Shown: positions 10,817-19,313 of the stretch, piece after piece
How the letters are laid out: every line of letters starts with the position of its first letter
How positions within the stretch are numbered: the first letter of the stretch is position 1
Source: Caldithrix abyssi
Lineage (GTDB): Bacteria; Calditrichota; Calditrichia; Calditrichales; Calditrichaceae
Assembly (NCBI GenBank): GCA_011369465.1
Contig: DRQG01000086.1
Coordinates: 1 to 64,000, forward strand
Direction of reading: 5' to 3'
DNA: 64,000 nt
Notes under the pieces: model-generated
Database searches by the model: none
Seen by the model: only the letters and a program-made list of their open reading frames with translations
What the model was told of the DNA's origin: nothing
Program-made: the position numbers and the translations under genes

Positions 10817-13800
10817 TATAGAGAAACTTCTGGCCCAATTATCTCCTGAAAAAAGAAAACTTCTGGAACTTCAACTCAAAAAAAAGGGTAGCGCGGGCAA
10901 CGCCTTTCCCCTTTCGTACGCACAACAGCGCTTATGGTTTTTATATCTGCTGGAACCGGAAAGCATCGCTTATAATATCCCGGCCGCCGTGCGTCTCAAA
11001 GGCAAGCTGAACATACCCGTGCTGGAAAAAGCCTTAAACGAAATCGTCCGCCGGCATGAAGTACTGCGCACCACTTTCACAACGATTAACGGAACGCCCA
11101 TGCAGGTTGTGGCTCCAGAAGGCAATTTACCGCTGCACCATATCGATTTGAGCGGCATACCGGAAGAAGAACGCGAAAAAAAACTGCGCAGCGTATTGGA
11201 AGAAAACAGCCGCATCGTCTTCAATTTAACCAAAGGTCCGCTGATTAATGTCCATTTAATCAAGTTGGCGGAAAACGAACATATCCTGCAAATTTGCATG
11301 CACCACATTATATCCGACGGCTGGTCGGTGAGTGTATTTGTCAACGAGTTCAGTACGCTTTACACAAGTTTTCTCGGCAACCGCCCCTCGCCTTTGCCGG
11401 AATTACGCATTCAGTACGCTGATTTTGCCCGCTGGCAGAAAAAACGTCTGGAAGGCAGCGTTCGGGAGGAGTTGCTCGGCTATTGGAAGAAAGTGTTGGG
11501 TGGACATCTGCCGGTTTTAGAATTACCGACCGACCATCCCCGTCCGGCAGTGAAATCATACCGCGGCGGCAAACGTCTGCGCACCGTTTCCGGTGAACTC
11601 CTGCAAAAAGTACGTAAAATATCTCAGGAACAAAGCACCACTCCCTTTATGACTTTGCTGACCGCTTTTTACGCTCTGCTGTACCGCTACAGCGGTCAGG
11701 ATGACATCTGTGTGGGTACTCCCATCGCCAACCGTAACCGGGCCGAAACAGAGGGCCTGATCGGTTTTTTTGTAAATACACTGGTGCTGCGCGGCGATTT
11801 AAGCGGAGAACCGTCCTTTCTGGAATTGTTGCAACGCACCAAGGAAACGGCACTGGAAGCTTTCACTTATCAGGACCTGCCCTTCGAAATGCTGGTGGAA
11901 GAACTGAATCCGGAGCGCAGCCTCAGCCACACTCCTCTGTTTCAGGTGATGTTTGTGCATCAGAGTGCAGCGGAGGGCAATCTGAAGCTGCCCGGTCTCG
12001 AAGTGGAAGGCATCCCCCTGGAAGGTGATACAGCCAAATTCGATCTGACCCTTACCGCTTCCGAACTTCCCGATGCCCTGGCCCTCAACTTTGAATACGA
12101 CAGCGATATCTTTAATGCAGATACAGTGGACCGCATGCTGGAACACTACCAAACCCTTTTGGAAGCGGCTCTCGATGCGCCGCAGCAACCCATTAGCCGC
12201 CTTGAAATCCTGGGTCAGGAAGAACGACGGTTGCTGTTGGAAGAATGGCAGCCCCGGGAAACTCACTACACACCTGATTTTTGCGTACATCAGATTTTTG
12301 AACAACAGGTCGAAAAATTTGCCGACCGGCCCGCTCTCAGTTTCGATGGTAAAAACATAAGTTATAAAGAGCTTAACGAACGGGCCAATAAACTGGCGCA
12401 TTATTTGTTGAAAAAAGGCGTAACTCCCGATACTCCTGTGGGTATTTATCTGGAACGCAGCCCGGAAGTTATTATCGCTATTTTAGGCATCCTTAAAGCA
12501 GGGGCGGCCTATATGCCGATGGACCCGCTGTATCCCGTAGAGCGGGTTTCCTTTATGATTGAAGACGCGGATACCCGGCTTATTGTAACCCAGGACTCTC
12601 TAAAGAATAACCTGCCGGCAGAGAAGTGCACTCTGATTTGTCTGGATACCGATCGGACGGAAATTGAGCTGGAAAACAGCCATAATCCTGATGTACCTGT
12701 TAAACCGCATCATCTCATTTATATTATTTACACTTCCGGTTCAACGGGAAAGCCGAAAGGCACACTGCTTAGTCATTATAATGTACGGCGGCTTTTCCAG
12801 GCCACGGATCACTGGTTCGGCTTTAACGAAAATGACGTATGGTCATTGTTTTTTTCCTATGCTTTCGATTTTTCCGTGTGGGAAATATGGGGCGCGCTGT
12901 TATATGGCGGTCGGCTGGTTATTGTCCCGCAGATCGTAAGCCAGTCACCCGAAAGTTTTTATAAGTTGATTACGAACGAAAAAGTAACGGTGCTAAATCA
13001 AACGCCTTCGGCATTCCGGCAGTTAATGTATGCCGAGGAACAAGTTGGCAATGCACCGTTTAAAACGCATTTACGCTATATCGTATTTGGTGGCGAAGCG
13101 TTGGAACTGAACAGTTTGCTGCCCTGGTTTGAACGGCACGGCGATGAGCAGCCCCGATTGATCAATATGTACGGGATCACCGAAATTACCGTACATGCCA
13201 CCTATCGTCCCATTACTCTGGCTGACGTTAAAGCCAATAGGGGCAGCGTTATCGGAGAAGCCATACCAGACTTGCCGGTATATATTTTAGACCGCCATTT
13301 GCAGCCCGCTCCGATCGGTGTACCCGGCGAGATATGCGTAGGGGGAGCCGGTTTGGCCCGCGGTTATCTCAATCGACCGGAGCTGACCGCCAGCCGTTTT
13401 GTGGCTAATCCTTTTACAACAAAGACGGGCGAGAGGCTGTATCGTTCCGGCGATCTGGCCCGTTATCTCATAAACGGCGATATTGAGTATATCGGCCGAA
13501 TGGACAATCAGATAAAAATACGCGGATTCCGCGTGGAATTAGACGAAATTGAAACCCTGTTGGAGCAGCACCCCGGAATTCGTCAAGCGCTGGTAACCAC
13601 GGCCAAAGATCCTCGGGGCGATAACATCATCACCGCTTATCTGGTAAGCAACGATGAGCCGATACCGACAAGCCGTGATCTGCGCGATTATCTGCGGCAG
13701 CAGTTACCGGAATATATGGTGCCTTCGGCCTTCGTTATGCTGGATAAATTCCCTTTGACACCGAACGGAAAAATCGACCGGCGCGCTTTGCCCGACCCGC

Positions 13801-16800
13801 TGGAGAACCGCATGGAACTGGAACGCGAATACATTGCGCCGCGCACTCCCACCGAAGAAATGGTGGCTCAGATTTTTTCCGAGTTGCTGAACGTACCGCA
13901 GGTCGGTGCAACGGATCATTTTTTTGAATTGGGCGGTCATTCCCTTTTGGCTACTCAGTTACTCTCGCGTATCCGGGATAGTTTTAAAATTGAGCTGCCG
14001 CTTAAAATCTTATTCGAAAACCCTACCGTAGAAAAACTGGCTGCCGGGATCGACAGCGAAGCCCTGAATAAAGAGGGCATTGATGTGCAGCCTATCGTTC
14101 CGGTACCGCGCGATCAGGCTCTGCCTTTGTCCTTCGCCCAGCAGCGTTTGTGGTTTCTGGATCAAATGGAACCGGGAAGCCCGTTGTACAATATTCCCAA
14201 TGCTATCCGTATGAGCGGTGAACTCAATATCGAAGCGCTGGAAGCCAGTTTGAATAAAATCATCGAACGGCATGAATTGCTGCGCACGGCTATCGAAACA
14301 GTTGAAGGACAACCGCGTTTAAAAATTTCCGAAACAATCGATTTCAAAATAGCCATCGATGATTTAAGCCACTTGCAAGGCGAGGAACAGAAACGTGAAT
14401 CCGAAAAGATTTCCAAAGAGGAATTCCGTACACCTTTTCGCTTAGATCAAAGTCCTTTAATGCGGGCCCGTCTGCTGAAACTCAAAGAAGATGATCACAT
14501 TCTGCTGCTTACCATGCATCATATTATTTCCGACGGCTGGTCGAGCGGCGTTTTAATTCGTGAAATCGTTCCCCTCTATAGCGGTTATGTTCAGGGCAAA
14601 CCGGTTAGCCTGCCACCGCTCAAAATCCAGTATGCCGATTTTGCCCATTGGCAGCGCAACTGGCTGAGCGGTAAAGTACTGGAAGAGCAGATCGATTTCT
14701 GGCGTAAAACTCTGGAGGGAGCGCCGCCCTATCTGGAACTGCCTATCGATCATCCCCGTCCGCCTGTTCAAAGCGCAAACGGTGCCCGCTTGCGCTTTGA
14801 AGTGGATGCCGAGATAGCCGGCGGGTTACGCGCCCTGACAAAAGATGAAAACGCCACTCTGTTTATGACTTTACTGGCCGCTTACCAAACCTTGTTATAT
14901 CGTTATTCCGGACAGGACGATATCCTGGTCGGCACACCCATCGCCGGCCGTAACCGCAAAGAAATTGAGCCGCTGATCGGCTTTTTTGTGAATACTCTGG
15001 TGATGCGTACCGATCTTTCGGATAATCCCAGTTTCCGGGAATTGGTACAACGGGTGCGTCAGGTGGCGTTGGAAGCGTTCGCTCATCAGGATTTACCCTT
15101 CGAAAAACTTCTCGACTCACTCAACATCAAGCGCGATGTCAGCCGGCCGCCCCTGTTCCAAACCATGTTCGCCTTGCAGAATATCCCGCGCAGCAAAGTG
15201 GAACTGCCCGGACTTACACTCAGCCAGATTGAACCGGACAACCCCACCGCCAAGTTTGAAATCACGCTGGAAATGGCCGAAATGCATGACGGCTCACTGG
15301 GCGGTGTTATTGAGTATAACAGTGATTTATTCGAGGAATCCAGTATCCTGAGGCTGATTGAACATTTTAAGAGTTTACTGAACAAATTTGCCCGTACACC
15401 CGATACTCCCATAAGTACCGTGCGCTTTACCGAACACCAGGAAGAACAGTTGGTGCTTGAACAATGGAACAGCACACAGGCTCAGTATCCTCAGGAAATG
15501 ACCGTGGGGCAATTGTTCGAAAAGCAGGCCGCTTTAACCCCGCAAACAGAGGCGGTCATTTACGGTGAAACCCGTTTTACTTTCGAGGAGCTGAACAGAA
15601 GGGCAAATCAACTCGCCCACTATTTACGCACATTGGGCATAAAAGGAGACATGCCTGTTGGACTGTGCCTGGAGCGCTCGGCCGAGTCCATTGTTGCTCT
15701 GTTGGGAATTCTTAAAAGCGGCGGCGCTTATGTGCCCTTTGACCCGGAATATCCCGAAGATCGTTTATCGGATATGATACAGGACTCCGGCATTTCCATT
15801 ATGATCTCCCAGCAATCACTGGAAAAGAAATTATCCAAAGATGTCGAAAACCTTCTGCTCATTGACACACAATGGCCGGAGATTGCCGCTCAACCGGAAA
15901 CAAATCCACCGTCAAATATCGTTTCCACAAACCTGGCTTATATCATTTATACCTCGGGTTCTACCGGAAAACCCAAAGGAGTGATGGTACAGCATCGTTC
16001 CATCGGCAATTTAATAACCGCCTTGCAAAACCGCATTTACAATAAATATAAGGATGATCATTTACGAGTCAGTTTAAATGCCCCTTTGTCTTTTGATGCC
16101 TCTGTTAAACAATGGGTTACCTTACTGATGGGGCATACACTGCATATTATTCCGCAGGAAATCCGTTTGGATGGTGAAAGTTTGTTGCAATTCATCACAG
16201 CGAATCGAATTCATGTTCTGGACTGCGTACCCACTCAGCTCAAATTTTTAATACAGGCGGGTTTTTTAGAAAAGGAAGAATGGAAACCCTATGCCGTTAT
16301 TCCCGGCGGAGAAGCTATTGACACAAAGACCTGGCAGCAACTCCGCGAAGAGCCGCAAATTGACTTTTTCAATATGTATGGGCCTACAGAGGCAACCGAT
16401 ATCACAACAGTTTGTGAGATTAAAAAAGATTCCGCCAGACCAAGCATCGGGAAACCTGTAGCCAATGTAAAAACATATATACTGGATTCCTACTTGCAAC
16501 CCGTCCCCATCGGTGTGGCCGGCGAGCTCTTTATCGGCGGGGCAAATGTTACCCGCGGATATCTGTTTCGTCCGCAACTTACTGCCGAACGCTTCATTCC
16601 GGACCCATTCACTGGTGAAAAGGGTAGTCGGCTTTACAGAACAGGCGACCTGGTTCGATGGCTTCCGGACGGAAACATTGAGTTTATAGGGCGTGTGGAT
16701 AACCAGGTGAAAATTCGCGGCTTTCGCATCGAATTAGGCGAAATTGAAAACGTCCTTTCCCGTCATGAAGCAGTTGCCGACTGTGTGGTGGTTAAACGGG

Positions 16801-18719
16801 AAGACACACCGGGAGTAGCCCGTCTTATCGCTTATTTTATATCCAAAGAAGGTACAAATCCGGGCCATAGCCTACTGCGAAACTACTTGAAAGAACATTT
16901 ACCCGAATATATGATACCGGCTTATTTTGTTAAACTGGATGCATTTCCTTTGACGCCTAACGGCAAAATAAACATCCGTGCCCTGCCCGAGCCGGACGAT
17001 TTGCGTCCGGAGCTCGCTACAGAATACCTGGCCCCGTCCAGCGAAAATGAAAAAATACTTGCTGAAATTTGGCAAAATTTGCTGGGTATTAAACAGGTGG
17101 GCATTAACGACAATTTTTTTGAGCTGGGCGGCGATTCCATTTTGAGTATTCAGATGATTGCACGCGCCCGGCAGCATGGTCTGCAAATCACACCCGTACA
17201 GATATTCAAGCATCAAACTATCAAAGAACTTGCGGTTGTAGCGGCATCGGCACCCGTTATTCAGGCCGAACAGGGCGAAGTAACCGGCCCGGTTCCATTA
17301 ACGCCCATTCAAAAACGATTTTTCGAGAAACAATTTCCGAATCCTCATCATTGGAATCAATCCTTGATGCTGGAAGTGAAGGAAAAACTGGACGAAGAAA
17401 TCTTGCGCCGTGTGGTAACTCTTTTGATGGAACACCACGACGCATTTCGGCTGCGTTACAGGGAAGAAAACGGAGTATGGAAACAGGAAAATGCCCCAAC
17501 GGATGATGCCCTTCCCTTTGATGTGATTGATTTGACAAAAGTTTCCGAAGAAGAACAGTCTCAGGCTGTTAGCGAAAAATCCGCAGAGTTTCAACGCTCT
17601 CTCAATCTTCAAAAAGGCCCGTTGGCCCGTTTTGTCTATTTTAAAATGGGTGCGGAACGGTTCGACCGTATTTTGATGATCGTTCACCATCTGGCCATGG
17701 ACGGCATTTCCTGGCGTATTTTATTAGAGGATTTACAAGCCGCTTACCAGCAACTGGCTATGGGACGCGATGCCCAATTGCCGCCTAAAACCACATCCTA
17801 CAAACAATGGGCGGAAAAACTAACCGAGTATGCTTCCGGTGATAAATTAGCTGCGGAAAAAGATTTTTGGCTGAGTATGACACACAGGCCTCATACACCG
17901 CTTCCTGTGGACATACCAAACGGAAAGAATGATGAAACCAATCTCAGCGGCGTTGTGGAATCCCTGAGCGAGGAAGAAACCAAAGCCCTTTTACAGGAAG
18001 TACCACCGGTGTACAACACGCAGATAAACGATATTTTACTCACTGCGCTGGTACGCTCTTTTTCCCGATGGAACGGTAAAAGATCATTATTGATAAATCT
18101 GGAGGGGCACGGCCGGGAAGACCTGTTTGACGATGTGGATATTTCGCGTACTATCGGCTGGTTCACAGCGGTATATCCGGTTTTATTGGATTTGGGCAGC
18201 GCAATAGATGAAGGTGAATCCATTAAAACGGTTAAGGAACAGATCCGGCAAATTCCCAATAAAGGTATCGGATTCGGCTTGTTGCGGTATTCGAGTGATG
18301 ACGAGACGTTGCGTTGTTCTTTACAAAAGCTGGAACAGGGGCAGGTTACTTTCAATTATCTGGGACAATTCGACCAGGCTTTGCCGGACAATTCGCCTTT
18401 TGCACCGGCTATGGAAGACAAAGGCCCGGATCATGACCCCGCATGTCAACTGGATAGTTTAATCAGCGTAAGCGGAAGTATCGCCGGAAACCGCCTGCAC
18501 ATGCGTTTTTCCTTCAGCCGAAATATCTATCACGAAGAAACAATCCGGCAAATTGCCGCTTTGTATATCGAAGAATTGCGCCGGCTGATCGAACATTGTA
18601 AATCGCCCGAAGCCGGCGGCCGCACCGCTTCCGATTTTGAATTAGCCAAACTGGATAACAAAAAACTGGATAAAGTTATGGCCCAGCTGGGGAAGAAGAA
18701 GAAACGGAGAGGAGTGTAA
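10806..18719 (+). CDS. NRPS: C-A(Thr)-T-C-A(Glu-like)-T-E
   Basis: Bimodular synthetase of 2637 residues ending in an epimerisation domain. A short N-terminal helix (EKLLAQLSPEKRKLLELQL) precedes the first condensation domain and is a likely docking element. Both condensation domains are of the LCL kind with HHIISDG. Carrier serines are near 1046 (GGHS) and 2111 (GGDS, the form expected before epimerisation). The first pocket reads D-F-W-N-V-G-M-V-H-K, a known threonine code. The second reads D-A-K-D-I-G-M-D-I-K; its first six positions match glutamate codes (D-A-K-D-L/I-G) but the end does not, so the residue is probably Glu-like and leaves as the D-form. The epimerisation domain (about 2160-2600) keeps HHLAMDG, EGHGRE and NYLGQFD. 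The C-terminus is very basic (KKKKRR), unlike the acidic tail of the first synthetase in the window. Confidence 0.97.
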   Translation: MATDIEKLLAQLSPEKRKLLELQLKKKGSAGNAFPLSYAQQRLWFLYLLEPESIAYNIPAAVRLKGKLNIPVLEKALNEIVRRHEVLRTTFTTINGTPMQVVAPEGNLPLHHIDLSGIPEEEREKKLRSVLEENSRIVFNLTKGPLINVHLIKLAENEHILQICMHHIISDGWSVSVFVNEFSTLYTSFLGNRPSPLPELRIQYADFARWQKKRLEGSVREELLGYWKKVLGGHLPVLELPTDHPRPAVKSYRGGKRLRTVSGELLQKVRKISQEQSTTPFMTLLTAFYALLYRYSGQDDICVGTPIANRNRAETEGLIGFFVNTLVLRGDLSGEPSFLELLQRTKETALEAFTYQDLPFEMLVEELNPERSLSHTPLFQVMFVHQSAAEGNLKLPGLEVEGIPLEGDTAKFDLTLTASELPDALALNFEYDSDIFNADTVDRMLEHYQTLLEAALDAPQQPISRLEILGQEERRLLLEEWQPRETHYTPDFCVHQIFEQQVEKFADRPALSFDGKNISYKELNERANKLAHYLLKKGVTPDTPVGIYLERSPEVIIAILGILKAGAAYMPMDPLYPVERVSFMIEDADTRLIVTQDSLKNNLPAEKCTLICLDTDRTEIELENSHNPDVPVKPHHLIYIIYTSGSTGKPKGTLLSHYNVRRLFQATDHWFGFNENDVWSLFFSYAFDFSVWEIWGALLYGGRLVIVPQIVSQSPESFYKLITNEKVTVLNQTPSAFRQLMYAEEQVGNAPFKTHLRYIVFGGEALELNSLLPWFERHGDEQPRLINMYGITEITVHATYRPITLADVKANRGSVIGEAIPDLPVYILDRHLQPAPIGVPGEICVGGAGLARGYLNRPELTASRFVANPFTTKTGERLYRSGDLARYLINGDIEYIGRMDNQIKIRGFRVELDEIETLLEQHPGIRQALVTTAKDPRGDNIITAYLVSNDEPIPTSRDLRDYLRQQLPEYMVPSAFVMLDKFPLTPNGKIDRRALPDPLENRMELEREYIAPRTPTEEMVAQIFSELLNVPQVGATDHFFELGGHSLLATQLLSRIRDSFKIELPLKILFENPTVEKLAAGIDSEALNKEGIDVQPIVPVPRDQALPLSFAQQRLWFLDQMEPGSPLYNIPNAIRMSGELNIEALEASLNKIIERHELLRTAIETVEGQPRLKISETIDFKIAIDDLSHLQGEEQKRESEKISKEEFRTPFRLDQSPLMRARLLKLKEDDHILLLTMHHIISDGWSSGVLIREIVPLYSGYVQGKPVSLPPLKIQYADFAHWQRNWLSGKVLEEQIDFWRKTLEGAPPYLELPIDHPRPPVQSANGARLRFEVDAEIAGGLRALTKDENATLFMTLLAAYQTLLYRYSGQDDILVGTPIAGRNRKEIEPLIGFFVNTLVMRTDLSDNPSFRELVQRVRQVALEAFAHQDLPFEKLLDSLNIKRDVSRPPLFQTMFALQNIPRSKVELPGLTLSQIEPDNPTAKFEITLEMAEMHDGSLGGVIEYNSDLFEESSILRLIEHFKSLLNKFARTPDTPISTVRFTEHQEEQLVLEQWNSTQAQYPQEMTVGQLFEKQAALTPQTEAVIYGETRFTFEELNRRANQLAHYLRTLGIKGDMPVGLCLERSAESIVALLGILKSGGAYVPFDPEYPEDRLSDMIQDSGISIMISQQSLEKKLSKDVENLLLIDTQWPEIAAQPETNPPSNIVSTNLAYIIYTSGSTGKPKGVMVQHRSIGNLITALQNRIYNKYKDDHLRVSLNAPLSFDASVKQWVTLLMGHTLHIIPQEIRLDGESLLQFITANRIHVLDCVPTQLKFLIQAGFLEKEEWKPYAVIPGGEAIDTKTWQQLREEPQIDFFNMYGPTEATDITTVCEIKKDSARPSIGKPVANVKTYILDSYLQPVPIGVAGELFIGGANVTRGYLFRPQLTAERFIPDPFTGEKGSRLYRTGDLVRWLPDGNIEFIGRVDNQVKIRGFRIELGEIENVLSRHEAVADCVVVKREDTPGVARLIAYFISKEGTNPGHSLLRNYLKEHLPEYMIPAYFVKLDAFPLTPNGKINIRALPEPDDLRPELATEYLAPSSENEKILAEIWQNLLGIKQVGINDNFFELGGDSILSIQMIARARQHGLQITPVQIFKHQTIKELAVVAASAPVIQAEQGEVTGPVPLTPIQKRFFEKQFPNPHHWNQSLMLEVKEKLDEEILRRVVTLLMEHHDAFRLRYREENGVWKQENAPTDDALPFDVIDLTKVSEEEQSQAVSEKSAEFQRSLNLQKGPLARFVYFKMGAERFDRILMIVHHLAMDGISWRILLEDLQAAYQQLAMGRDAQLPPKTTSYKQWAEKLTEYASGDKLAAEKDFWLSMTHRPHTPLPVDIPNGKNDETNLSGVVESLSEEETKALLQEVPPVYNTQINDILLTALVRSFSRWNGKRSLLINLEGHGREDLFDDVDISRTIGWFTAVYPVLLDLGSAIDEGESIKTVKEQIRQIPNKGIGFGLLRYSSDDETLRCSLQKLEQGQVTFNYLGQFDQALPDNSPFAPAMEDKGPDHDPACQLDSLISVSGSIAGNRLHMRFSFSRNIYHEETIRQIAALYIEELRRLIEHCKSPEAGGRTASDFELAKLDNKKLDKVMAQLGKKKKRRGV

Positions 18720-18750
18720 AGGGATTGGATTGATGGATTGGTGAACTATT

Positions 18751-18790
18751 GGAGTCTTGGAGTGTTGGAGTGTTGGAGTAGTGGAGTGTT
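18751..18790 (+). repeat. 8-bp tandem repeat, left flank of the four-helix gene
   Basis: Five consecutive 8-bp units, GGAGTGTT with small changes (GGAGTCTT, GGAGTGTT twice, GGAGTAGT, GGAGTGTT), run up to the start of the four-helix-bundle gene. Related GGATTGGAT-like sequence extends left to about 18722. The same unit appears as its reverse complement on the other side of the gene. Confidence 0.9.
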
Positions 18791-18796
18791 GGATCG

Positions 18797-19237
18797 ATGA
18801 GTTTAAAAAAAAATAAAAATCGCGGATATCAACAATTACGTGTTTGGAAGGATGCCGTTGATTTATATAAACTAAATTACTCCATAGTCAGAAAATTTTC
18901 CTACGAATTGAGAAGAGTTTCCTCTCAGGCCATAGCATCATGTGACTCTATTCATCGAAATATAGCAGAAGGGTATTGCCGGAAATCGATTAAAGAATAT
19001 ATTCAGTATCTTTACATTGCCTTAAGCTCTCTTGGTGAGAGCGTTTCCGGTTGGATAACGTATAAAACCGCCGGTCATATTACGGAGGAAGAATTTGAAA
19101 AACTGGATATTTTAGCATATAAATTAGAAAACGGCATGCTTAAATTAATTGAACGGTTGGAACAAAAAAAGGAATCGCAAGACTGGATAGACAATTTGAT
19201 AGTTAAGGAAATCAATAACTTATATATGGAGGAGTAA
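18797..19237 (+). CDS. four-helix-bundle protein (S23/IVP-like)
   Basis: A 146-residue protein with the pattern of the four-helix-bundle family first found as intervening-sequence proteins in 23S rRNA genes (TIGR02436-type). Diagnostic stretches are LRVWKDAVDLYKLNYSIV at the N-terminus, SCDSIHRNIAEGYCRK in the middle and YIQYLYIALSSLGES. No enzymatic motif is visible and the cellular role of the family is unclear; some relatives (Avd) assist diversity-generating retroelements, but no reverse transcriptase is present here. It has nothing evident to do with peptide synthesis. It sits between the third and fourth synthetase genes in a 594-bp gap, with inverted 8-bp tandem repeats on both sides. 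That arrangement suggests an inserted element. Confidence 0.85.
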   Translation: MSLKKNKNRGYQQLRVWKDAVDLYKLNYSIVRKFSYELRRVSSQAIASCDSIHRNIAEGYCRKSIKEYIQYLYIALSSLGESVSGWITYKTAGHITEEEFEKLDILAYKLENGMLKLIERLEQKKESQDWIDNLIVKEINNLYMEE

Positions 19238-19242
19238 CCATT

Positions 19243-19270
19243 ACTCCAACACTCCATTACTCCAGTACTC
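19243..19270 (+). repeat. 8-bp tandem repeat, right flank, inverted
   Basis: Three and a half copies of an 8-bp unit (ACTCCAAC, ACTCCATT, ACTCCAGT, ACTC) begin six bases after the stop of the four-helix-bundle gene. They are the reverse complement of the GGAGTGTT units on its left, so the gene lies between inverted tandem arrays. Confidence 0.88.
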
Positions 19271-19313
19271 ATGATGTTCGAAATCATATAAACGATTACA
19301 ATCAAGGATCGCC

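Noticed and set aside
18797-19237. Four-helix-bundle protein as the Avd subunit of a diversity-generating retroelement
   Set aside because: No reverse transcriptase, template repeat or variable repeat was seen; the NRPS genes beside it lack a C-type lectin target.
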